From assembly GCA_003508835.1 (NCBI GenBank), contig PUFA01000021.1, positions 8,720,501 to 8,784,500 on the forward strand: a DNA stretch of 64,000 nt. The letters run 5' to 3'. Shown here piece by piece: positions 55,709-64,000 of the stretch. The DNA is from Eonycteris spelaea (lineage: Eukaryota; Chordata; Mammalia; Chiroptera; Pteropodidae). Every line of letters starts with the position of its first letter. The first letter of the stretch is position 1. The translations under genes and the position numbers were made by a program. The notes below the pieces were generated by a model. It made no database searches. It had not been told where the DNA came from and was given only the letters and a program-made list of their open reading frames with translations.

Positions 55709-56684
55709 TTTATTGTAGATGAGTCAAACACTGAAACAGTTTATCATATGAGAAATAACCATAAATAATACATCATCACTGATAGCAAAGAAAGGATTAT
55801 TCTACACTAAACCATTTAGCCAGCATTTTGGTCAAGAAAGGTGGGGTTTTTTTGGCATTCACTGGGTGAAAGAAGATTTTTAAGAGAAAGACAGTGGTTT
55901 TCCAGCTTAAACACTCCGTGGTTAGCTCCAAGGGATCTGAGAACTGTACAATTCTCAGAGGACATTTATTGTTAACCATTATATTTATACAGAACAAGCA
56001 ATACACTTATGTGTCTATTAATTACATTTGCAAAGAGATGTCTTCAGTAACTTCTAATCATGGCTTCATAAGGGAGCAAGCTACCTTGGCCAAGTGTTAG
56101 TTTTTGTTTATCTCTTCCTTTTTAAAATATCCACATTATTTTGATTTTTTAGCCTGATTTAAGTCATTTGCCTCTATCCCTTTGGTCAAAGCCAAAACAG
56201 AACCATTTTTCAGATTTTGTCATTTCTTTCACTTTAAAACTATCTGGGGGATTATTGTTTACACCCATCCATACTGTACTTTTGGGTATATAGTGGATCA
56301 CCAGGAACTTATTGTAATAAAATATTGTTTTATGGCTAGGAGCTAGAATATGATTAATACACGATATGGTCTGGGAAAATTTCCACTAACATGGCTTAAT
56401 AACTATTTCCATATATAATACCTATTTTTTAATATACTGAGATTTAAAAAACATATCTTTGATCCTTTTCCTCCTCTTCCATGTCTATGTCATTTAGAGT
56501 TAGGTTTTCAAAGCCAGTCATCATGATCAGGTGCTGAGCAGACATCAAAGAAGCTAATCGTCTGTGCCCCAGTGTTTAGTAGATGGAGCAGCGACTCAGG
56601 AGATGATAGATGATAGATGTAGTCCCAGTGTTTCCACCAGGACCGGAGTCAAGAGAAAAGATACAAAGGAGCTTCTTATCCTTT
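55701..56684. other. Unannotated AT-rich sequence
   Basis: No repeat or exon recognised. Three tandem GATAGAT-type units occur near 56603-56620. Confidence 0.4.
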
Positions 56685-56733
56685 TTTGACTCATCCTCCC
56701 AGCGGCACATGAAAAAGCATATATACCCCAATT
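56685..56733 (-). mobile_element. MIR SINE, antisense, left part of an interrupted copy
   Basis: 'ttttgactcatcctcccagc' 'ggcacatgaaaaagcatata' 'tacccca' resembles '..ttaactcatttaatcctcacaac..tattatcccca' of antisense MIR, ending where MER20 starts. Confidence 0.5.
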
Positions 56734-56906
56734 CAGAGACCCTCAGCCTAGGGTGATTTTGCCCCGCAGGATGTTGGACAACGTCTGGAAACCATTTTTT
56801 GTTGTCACAACTGCAAGTTGTTGTTGGTGTCTAGAGGGTAGAGCTGAGGGATGCTGCTTAGATTATCAGATCCAAAATTTCAGTAGTGCCAGATGGAGAA
56901 ACCCTG
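56734..56906 (+). mobile_element. MER20 DNA transposon inserted in a MIR
   Basis: 'cagagaccctcagcctaggg' 'tgattttgccccgcaggatg' 'ttggacaacgtctggaaacc', 'ttgttgtcacaactgcaagt' 'tgttgttggtgtctagaggg' 'tagagctgagggatgctgct' and 'agtagtgccagatggagaaa' 'ccctg' give both ends of MER20, a hAT-Charlie MITE, with a deletion before the last third. The flanking octamers CCCCAATT and TCCCATCT agree at five of eight positions, consistent with an 8-bp target duplication. Confidence 0.92.
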
Positions 56907-57010
56907 TCCCATCTTACAAGGAAGGAACTTGAGGCTCTAAAAAGCCCACAGAATGGCAGAGTTAGAATCAAACTCAGAACAGACTCATAAGTTGATGTTA
57001 TTTATCATTA
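56907..57010 (-). mobile_element. MIR SINE, antisense, right part of the interrupted copy
   Basis: 'tcccatcttacaaggaagga' 'acttgaggctctaaaaagcc' and 'atggcagagttagaatcaaa' 'ctcagaacag' continue antisense MIR after the MER20. Confidence 0.7.
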
Positions 57011-57384
57011 AAACCCATTTCTTCTTAGGTAGTAAGTAATACTATCAGAACCTGTAGGTCAACATCCAATTATAAACAGTTATGAATATTGGCAGACTAT
57101 CAGACATTTTATGACTATGCATATTCCTCTGCCATGTAATATCACATATTCATAGGTTCTAATAGGTTCTAGGGATTGCCCTGTGGACAATTTGAGGTCA
57201 GTTATTCTGCTTAACCGTAGAGGAGCACTTTGGGGAGACAAGTTCGGAATTACTAAAGATATAGAGATGCTCTCTTGGAGTGAAACAACAAGTAATCACT
57301 CATTTCTGTGATTGGTCTATGTGATCAGTCTATGTAATAGATGTTATTTATGGGACTAGCCACCATCTTTCTTAGACTTGGGAA
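57011..57384. other. Unannotated sequence
   Basis: No repeat or exon recognised. Confidence 0.4.
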
Positions 57385-57615
57385 CTGTCAAGAAAGGCTT
57401 TCTGTGGCAGGATTGCTTAAGTTAAGTCTTTCAGGATATTCAGGAAAAGGGCAGAATTGATGGGCAGGGTCTTCCAAAGAGAAGAAATCTGAGCAAAGTC
57501 ACTGAGTTGATAAACAGTACCCTCGATTCCAAGAGCTGCATGCTAATAATTCACAGTACATGCTTTAGGGAAGGGAAGGGAGTGAGGGATTGCAGGTCTG
57601 AGAGAGGGGGCTTTA
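57385..57615 (-). mobile_element. L2 LINE internal fragment, antisense
   Basis: 'gaaaggctttctgtggcagg' upstream, 'ttaagtctttcaggatattc' 'aggaaaagggcag', 'gggcagggtcttccaaagag' 'aagaaatctgagcaaag' resemble antisense L2 ('..gagtcttgaaggatgagtagg..ggcattccaggcagagggaacagc'). Confidence 0.55.
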
Positions 57616-58675
57616 GTGCACAGTCACTCTTAGAAGTTTATCCTGAAAGGTATGGATTTAAATTTACAAGCTCTTCAAACTATGGAAGATTTAAATATAA
57701 TTTATATGTAAAGTGGAAAATACATTGCTTCTTTATTCCTTAACACACTCCAGATATATTTTCCTACCATATGCATCTTTCTAATGTTGCTAACTGAACT
57801 CTCAGGTTAGGTATGGACAAAAATTGGCTTACTTTACCCCATTTCATGTAAGTGACGGGTATTTGTGGTAGATAAAATTAAAATTATAAATATAGGAACC
57901 ATTTCTCATTGAATCGACATCTGGAAAATCACACTTGGCTATGTGCAGGAATATATGCACATATGTGTGTACTAGTGTATCAATAAATACATATTTATGA
58001 CTCGTAAATGTTTTGTTGGTTTTCTCAGATAGGCATATCACATATTAGACATCGAATTCACTCATTTAACTAATTCCGCATATTTTTAGGAAAACATCTT
58101 GTGTTAGCACCATTTATCAACTTCACTCACCTAATAATTTCTGTTTTGTTGTTCATTGTTGTATCCATAGGGGACAAACAATGCGTAACATTGCAGCCAT
58201 TCTCTGCATAACCAAAAGTAAGATTCACATTTGTCCTGTTTCTGTAAAAAGGTAACCTTTTGCCTATAACAAATTTGGTCATGTAGATTTTGTCTTAGGG
58301 GGAAAAGTCCACACGATTATTTGTTTGTAAGATTTGCGTGGCCACTGTGGGCCTTTTAACCTGAGGGGGTCCCATTGTTGACATCTTTGAAGATAATAAG
58401 AATGGGTAGGAGATCTACTCTTCTGGGAAAACTAGAGAATTACATGTTGTAGGGTCAGGAAGGGAACAGTCACTTATGTGGGCATTTCCCCTGAAGCTGG
58501 TACTTAGAGGATTGTTTTCTCTGACCCTGGAGGCACTTTTAATTTTCTCAATGTGGAAAGGTCAGTGTTTCATCTCAGCAACCATTGTGGTGAAAACAGC
58601 TCTAAGTAAAAGTGGATTGAAAGTAATTGTCCTCCACAAATGGTACTATTGTGTATTGTTTTCAAGGAGCTATTT
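57616..58675. other. Unannotated AT-rich sequence
   Basis: No repeat or exon recognised. Confidence 0.4.
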
Positions 58676-58770
58676 TAGAGAGAGAAGGGAGGAAAGGGAA
58701 GAGAGAGACAGACAGAGAAAGAGACAGAGAGAGAAACAGAGAGAGAGACAGAGACAGACCCAGAGACCAA
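58676..58770 (+). repeat. GA/GACA-rich simple repeat
   Basis: GAGAGA, GACAGA and GGAAAG units over about 95 bp, purine-rich with regular C interruptions. The Arg/Glu-rich frames of 61 and 101 codons reading through it are artefacts. Confidence 0.9.
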
Positions 58771-59983
58771 GAACAGAGTAGCAGAATGCTGAGTGAGGAT
58801 GTGAAGGGTTAGGAGAGAGGATAGTTTCAGACTTAGGGCCTGTCATCCATTCTCAGCTTCTCTGTATATTTGGGAAGTGCTCATGGAGAGCTCACCTTGT
58901 CTCAGTGCAGGAGTTAAGTTAGAGAATCAGCTTTGCTTCTGGATCTCTCTGATAAACCTACTCCCAATTCAAATCTTTCTCCTTTCAGTTCTTGGAGAGT
59001 CTACACTCCGGCAAATGCCCTATTGCTATATCCAAGGCAGTTCCCATTTGCTTTCCAAGTGTTTCTCCCACTGTGAAAGCAGGACCTCCTACAGTTCTGT
59101 AGTGAAGAGCTGAAATTCCCATTGTCCCCTTGGAGCCCAGCCTTTGGGAGCCACCCATCCCCTACCTGTCAGTCAAAGGGTTCTCCCTCTTCCACAGAAG
59201 CCAGGCAAATGATGCCTGCTGACCCACTAGTGACCTTTTGGCGACTGGAATGGATGCTTGCAGCCAAAATGGTTTCTGTCCTCATGAGCTTTTGAATTAC
59301 TAGGTCGTTTAAGTTAAATTGATAATCCTTCCCATCATAATAAAGAGAACCCTTCAGTGAATGAAAGCAGTACCGTGGAAATCCGAGCCAGGTCTTGGAA
59401 GAGAGTTGGTTCTCTGAGACCATTCGTAGAACACCTGAATTTGGTCAGCCTCAGCCTCAGGCAAGAAGTCACCAGAACACTGTAGTTGCACCAGCCAATA
59501 GACTTCATTTTAGCTAAGGGTTAGTTTAAGGTGGATGTTGATTTCTCATACTGGAAATATTTTCTTTAATATCTTCTTAAATCTGACCAAGATAGAAATA
59601 AAAACCTACTTATTCTGCTGAATCTACTGATTTGCTTCTACTGAAACCTAAACTATGCTTCTTGACCATATATATGTATTAACAGTATCTGCATTACTTT
59701 CCTGGATTCTCTCAGTACGTTTCTCTACCTGCTCTGTGACACTTGTGACATTATTTATGCCAAGATTTCTGCCTCCCCTTCTGGGAAACCTGGGGGCTAA
59801 TCTAGTATTTTTGTCCACTCTAAGTACTTCTTAGTCCTCAACACCTGTCACTAAGTCTAGTCAGTTGAACAGCAATGACAAGGCACCCACCCTAAATCTA
59901 GCCAGTAGAACACTGGTGATGAGATGCCCATCCTTGATGTAGAATAGGGCAAATAGCCCCAAGTAGAAGGATAGCTCAGACCC
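58771..59983. other. Unannotated sequence
   Basis: No confident repeat or exon. A minus frame of 84 codons at 59169-59423 matches nothing I know. Confidence 0.4.
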
Positions 59984-60058
59984 TGCACACGCGTGTGCAC
60001 ACACACACGTGTGCACACACATACACACACAGAGAGGAAGGGAGGGAGGGAGAGTTCT
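59984..60058. repeat. CA/TG palindromic microsatellite plus GGGA tail
   Basis: It starts with the perfect 16-bp palindrome TGCACACGCGTGTGCA (59984-59999) and continues as alternating CA/TG units to about 60031, then GAGAGGAAGGGAGGG-type purine units. It ends directly at the LTR that follows. Confidence 0.9.
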
Positions 60059-60770
60059 TGACTGTGCAGGAAAGAATTCAAGCACACGCCAGAGTTAGAA
60101 TCACAGGCAGGTTTATTAGAGAAATGGTCATGTTCCATAGACGGAGCATGGTCTCCTCTCAGACAAAGAGTGAGAGAGCCCGAGAGAGACTCAGAGGGAT
60201 AGAAAGAGAGACAGAGACCTAGACAGTGAGAGGGACTGAGACAATAAGAGGAGCAAAGAAAGACAATGGGGGGAACAGAGAAAAAGAGTGAGTGAGAGGG
60301 ACCCGAGTGTTCAGGGGATGCAGTTTATATATCTTTCTTCGTTTCTATGAATTATAGTTTAAAGACTTTGTTTGCTTCTTTTCCTTTGATGGTATGGGTG
60401 TACTGTGTGAAAGGTAAGAGTGTGTAGCATGAAAGGTCTGCTGGCAATTCCTAGCCTTTGCTCCATTGGTTCCTATGGTTTTAGCTATAGGGAATGAATG
60501 AGTGTGTTTATTTTGTGTAGGGTGCGACTTAAAGACTTTTTTTCCTGTTTTCCCTTCTCAGGGTGGGTAAATGGTTTGTTAGTCATCCCAACAGGAATTG
60601 TCCTCTGTTCTGCAGGTCTACTGCATGTGGCACAGCGCATTGCAGACTCTAGATATAACTTGACTTAACATTTAGTTCTCTCGCCCCCTCCTCCCTATGT
60701 GGCCCTCATTCTAGTCTTGGAAGATCAGAGATGGGGCTTCCAGAAACAATAGCAGCAACACAGAAACAGT
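60059..60770 (-). mobile_element. Solo LTR of an endogenous retrovirus (ERV1-like), antisense
   Basis: Read on the minus strand, the element has a TATA box GATATATAAAC (60323-60333), a CT-rich R-like segment (60130-60310), a polyadenylation signal AATAAA (60112-60117) and a terminus 'GAATTCTTTCCTGCACA' (60063-60079), possibly extending to ..GTCA at 60059. That order of parts is an LTR. The upstream (U3) border near 60700-60770 is uncertain, and no clean target duplication was found. No gag, pol or env-like frame flanks it, so it is a solo LTR. The ERV1 class is suggested by style only. Confidence 0.65.
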
Positions 60771-61929
60771 GGTGGTCAGTAAGCAGAATTTTGTTATCAA
60801 AAGTGAGGTCATATCCACCACCCTCCAAGGTCCCCATGTAGACATGTTTAAAACCAAGTCCATGTGGATCAGACTAGCCTGGCACTCATCAAATTTCTGT
60901 CATGATCTATGTGAACAGAACTCTGTACTTTCTCATAAAAGAAAAGATATCAATACTCCCTCTTAAATAAAAAGGACTCTAAATGAAATGATAACTAAAA
61001 AGCACATATTCCACATAGAAAAGGTTAATACTGGAAATCCTTAATGATTAGGGATTTTCTCAGTCTTTTTATGGCTTCTCTTTCTGACTTTCCACTCTTG
61101 AGTTTTTACTACTTACTGGCACTGGTGCGAGAGAGCACGTATAATGAGATCTAATTTAGAATGGACAGTCTGCCACCTGGCAGTGTCTTTGGGACGCTTT
61201 AGTAGAACAGATCACTGTGTAAACTTTTTGCCATTATGTAACATGTGGGGATTACGGTCAACCTAGATATCTCTGCACTGAGTGTACACACAGCCATTCG
61301 GCGGGAGAGCAGGCTCCTAACACACACCGACACGCATGTACAAGAAAATGCTGAGTCTCCCAGCGGCTTTCTTAGATGGGACTGGGCAGCCATGTTGGCC
61401 TCACATTGGAAGTGGCGTAGAGCAGAGTCTTAGGGACAGATTCCTTGTTAGTAAGCACAGGGCTTCCCACCAGCTGGACTTGGACGGAGCTGAGGTTCCT
61501 GCCTGCTGCACATGGGCACTCCCCACCTTCTACTGCACCTCAGGGTTTCTCCCCTTCCCATTGCTCATTCTCATCCCACCCAGCTGCTTTAGAGGTATCT
61601 TCCTGTTTGTTGTGGTAAATGGCCCCATTTCAGCATTCTCCTCCATTGAATAAGCTCGTCCAAAAGGAAAATAAACTCAGCTTCCCAAAGTGTAAAATAT
61701 TATCACTGAAACTAGGGCATATCAGTGTCATGTGTAAGGCTCAGTCAGAATTCCTCAGTGGTAAACTGGCTGCATCTGACTTTTTTGCTGAGAGATTCCA
61801 AGAAGAAAATGAAGCAAGCAGGATGGCCAGAGGACATTTCTTGAAATTTGTAGCTAAAAATACAAAGATTTGAAAACAATGCCTAAAACAAAATTTTGAT
61901 AGTCTCCTAATATTCAAAATTATGGCAGT
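60771..61929. other. Unannotated sequence
   Basis: No confident repeat. Frames of 105 and 84 codons at 61336-61873 match no known protein. Confidence 0.4.
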
Positions 61930-62177
61930 ACCTCTAACCTACAAAGGCAAAGTCCTACAACCACGAGGAACTGAATGCTACCAACAAACTAAATGAGCAA
62001 TGAAATGATCTTCCCTAGAACCTCCAGAAAAGAATGCAGCCCTACTGACACCTTGAGCTTAGGCTGGCGAGATCATGCTGGACTTCTGACCTACAAAACT
62101 GTGAGATAATAAATTTGCATTATTTAAGCCCCTAAGTCTATGGTTATTTGTTACAGCAGTAACAGGAAACTAATACT
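61930..62177 (+). mobile_element. MaLR/ERVL-type LTR, 3' half, sense
   Basis: 'gtcctacaaccacgaggaac' 'tgaatgctaccaacaaacta', 'ttccctagaacctccagaaa' 'agaatgcagccctactgaca' 'ccttgag', 'tggacttctgacctacaaaa' 'ctgtgagataataaatttgc' and the end 'acagcagtaacaggaaacta' 'atac' follow a common mammalian LTR closely. The 5' half is missing. Confidence 0.82.
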
Positions 62178-62359
62178 CTCTGGCATGGACTTGGACTCAA
62201 CAGACCCGTGTTTACCCAATGCTTATGGTAATGTATCTTTGGAGTACTAAGTCCTCACCTATAAATGGATGAAATCTCATGCCTATCTCTTAGCCTTCTG
62301 AGTGGATAGCCTTAGAAAACACAGGTAAATCCTCAACATTGGCCAGCCCGTGAGAATTT

Positions 62360-62588
62360 TTTCTTCTGCCCTGTTGCACATCCATGCCCCTCTGCCTGGG
62401 AGCATCTCCCCACAGGTGTCTGTGTGGCTCACTCCTTCACGTCCCTCAAGTCTCCTTTTAATGGAACCTTCTCAATGAGACCTTACTTGGTAACACTAAT
62501 GAAAATTTCAGCTCTCTCCTTCACCCCGTTCCCTCACTTTCTAGTGCTCTTTCATACTTTATTTTTTCCCATAGCATTTATCACTAGA
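62360..62588 (+). mobile_element. L2 3' region, sense
   Basis: 'gtgtggctcactccttcacg' 'tccctcaagtctccttttaa' 'tggaaccttctcaatgagac' 'cttacttgg' and 'cactttctagtgctctttca' 'tactttattttttcccatag' 'catttatcac' match L2 in order and with modest divergence. The last ~100 bp of L2 are missing; the next repeat starts at 62590. Confidence 0.88.
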
Positions 62589-62589
62589 G

Positions 62590-62645
62590 TGACTATGTGT
62601 ATTGCTGTGTGACAAATTACCCAAGACTTAGTGACTTAAAACAGT
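62590..62645. mobile_element. Old mammalian repeat (family not named), left part
   Basis: 'gtgtattgctgtgtgacaaa' 'ttacccaagacttagtgact' 'taaaac' is the characteristic start of a widespread mammalian repeat ('..ttgctgtgtgacaaattacc..aaaacttagtggcttaaaacaac'). It is cut by an L1 3' end and resumes at 62833. Confidence 0.75.
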
Positions 62646-62832
62646 ATGAATTGAGTTGATCTTAAGTGTTCACACCACAGACAAAAAAAAAAAATTTGTA
62701 ACTAGATGAACTGATGGATATGTTAATTAGCTTAATGATGGCAATTATTTCACAATGAAACATCATGTTGTACACCTTAAATATATACGATTTTTATTTA
62801 TCAAGTATACCTCAGTAAATCTGTGGGAAAAA
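62646..62832 (+). mobile_element. L1 3' UTR end, inserted in an older repeat
   Basis: 'tcttaagtgttcacaccaca' 'gac', an A-run, 'gtaactagatgaactgatgg' 'atatgttaattagcttaatg', 'atgttgtacaccttaaatat' 'atacgatttttatttatcaa' 'gtatacctcagtaaa' is the 3' end of an L1 (L1MB/L1PB-like). It is strongly 5'-truncated to ~185 bp, and the poly(A) tail is reduced to A5. Confidence 0.85.
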
Positions 62833-63310
62833 TACACATTTATTCTTCACTGTCTCTGTATGTCAGGAGTCCAGGCATGGGTTACCTGGGTTCTCAAGCT
62901 TCTGGGTCCCTCAGGAGGCTGCAGTCAGTCAAATGGAACCATGGTCATCTAAAAGCTCAGCGGGAAACGTGTCCACGTCCTGCCTCACTCACGTGGTTGC
63001 TGGCTGCCATCAGTCCCTCACAGGTTGTTGGCCTGAGGGCCTCACTTCTTCACTGGCTGCAGGCTGGAGGCTGACCTTAGCTCCATGCCACATGGACTTC
63101 TCATCAAAGCGAGCATGCCTAGAAGAAAAGACTGAGTGACAAGACAGAAGTCACATGCTTTTAAAATCAAGTCTTAGAAGCGACATCCCATCACTTTTCC
63201 GAAATTGTTTCTTAGAAGGCAGTTACCAGGCCTGGCCCATTCTTAAGGGGAGGCGATTTCACACAGGGGTGCGAAGACCAGGAAGCAGAGGTCTTCAGGA
63301 GCCATGTCTT
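62833..63310. mobile_element. Old mammalian repeat (family not named), right part
   Basis: It resumes at 'acacatttattcttcactgt' 'ctctgtatgtcaggagtcc', then 'gtcctgcctcactcacgtgg' 'ttgctggctgcc', 'gttgttggcctgagggcctc', 'gacagaagtcacatgctttt', 'agaagcgacatcccatcact' 'tttccg' and 'ggcctggcccattcttaagg' 'ggaggcgatt'. This is a well-known repeat text, possibly an LTR, whose family name I cannot give with confidence. Frames of 65-114 codons in it are artefacts. Confidence 0.75.
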
Positions 63311-63312
63311 GG

Positions 63313-63437
63313 TTTCACATTAGTATCCCCTGGGAAGCTTTCTAACCTATCGATGCTTTCTGGTTTCTGGTGGAGATGCTGGGGTTCTGCGCTCACTTCT
63401 TGGGGCTGGTATAGCCCAAGTTCAGGTCATCTAAGAG
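63313..63437 (+). mobile_element. Possible MER5-type DNA element
   Basis: 'tttcacattagtatcccctg' 'ggaagctttctaacctatcg' 'atgc', then 'gagatgctggggttctgcgc' and 'caggtcatctaa' resemble MER5-type elements ('..gcacattagaatcacctgggaagctttt'), with weak similarity in the middle. Confidence 0.45.
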
Positions 63438-64000
63438 GCACCAAAGAGACCGAGGGCAGTTTGAAAGGGAGGAGGATAATAGGACTACCACTGGTTTAAA
63501 GACTATCTGAAAACAGAGGTACAGCTTACCTCTTCCAAAATGTAATGGGACAGAAGAGATCAGCCTGGTCTCCCTCAAACCCTTGGCTGGCTGCATGGAT
63601 TGTGTTTTGATATGGACGGAAGGCAGTGGAGTACAATAGAAAGACAACCAGAAGAAAGGGTATTTTCTTCAGGAAATGAGTGGGTCTAAACGTGAGAGAA
63701 TTCCTCAAGGACCAGGAGAGGTGGAGGCTAGATTGCGACCTGAGATTAAATTTTGAATAATTTGAAGGCCATTTCCAGGCTTTGAGGTTGAGCATTAAAT
63801 TTGCATCTGAAAGTGCCTCATACAGCTGCTGAATCCTCCAACTTCCGGCAGAGTTGCTGGGAAACGTGGGGATTTGGGAGAAAAGGGGCCGTCAGTGGGC
63901 ATTTGGTTGAATGCTCAAACAGATGTTAATATAGGACATGACTTGGAGTTTATCATGTGGTTCTATATTTATATGTATAAGGATTTTATTTACAGAAATA
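63438..64000. other. Unannotated sequence to the window end
   Basis: No repeat or exon recognised. The overlapping minus frames of 84 and 89 codons match nothing I know. Confidence 0.4.

Overview
This window looks like non-coding nuclear DNA from a placental mammal. It is AT-rich, CpG-poor, has no open reading frame I can defend as a gene, and carries a dense layer of old mammalian repeats: MIR, L2, L1, MER20, MER5-type and hAT-type DNA elements, and many MaLR/MLT1-type LTRs. MER20 and the MaLR LTRs point to a eutherian. I saw no Alu, no rodent B1/B2 and no obvious young tRNA-derived SINE, so I do not name an order or species. All repeat family names come from remembered consensus sequences, not from a search; family level is firmer than subfamily, and most ends are uncertain by 5-30 bases.

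Layout. 0-5 kb: two MaLR LTRs (one on each strand), an L2 and a MIR. 5.5-6.5 kb: an antisense piece of L1 ORF2. 8.9-19.5 kb: an hAT-type MITE, an L2, MIRs, an ERVL-type LTR and two MLT1 LTRs. 20-24 kb: AT-rich DNA holding a perfect 21-bp inverted repeat and a second MITE copy. 25-29 kb: MIRs, one carrying an ATC microsatellite and one split by a MER5-type element, plus a strong CTCF-like motif. 31-39 kb: MIRs and an L2 split by a MaLR LTR, followed by an oppositely oriented MaLR LTR. 41-43.2 kb: a mosaic of L1 pieces in both orientations. 44-48 kb: two small GC-richer islands, one with paired RFX X-box-like motifs and one with a perfect NRF1 palindrome beside a T31 tract. 49-57.6 kb: L2, MIR, old LINE pieces, a 136-bp all-purine tract, a (GT)19 run and a MER20 inside a MIR. 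58-64 kb: simple repeats, a solo LTR that keeps a TATA box and polyadenylation signal, another LTR, an L2, and an L1 3' end nested in an older repeat.

There are no genes working together here. The biology that can be read is an insertion history (several clean nested insertions) plus a few candidate regulatory or structural DNA motifs. I did not find an undescribed coding system. The region is best read as intergenic or deep-intronic.
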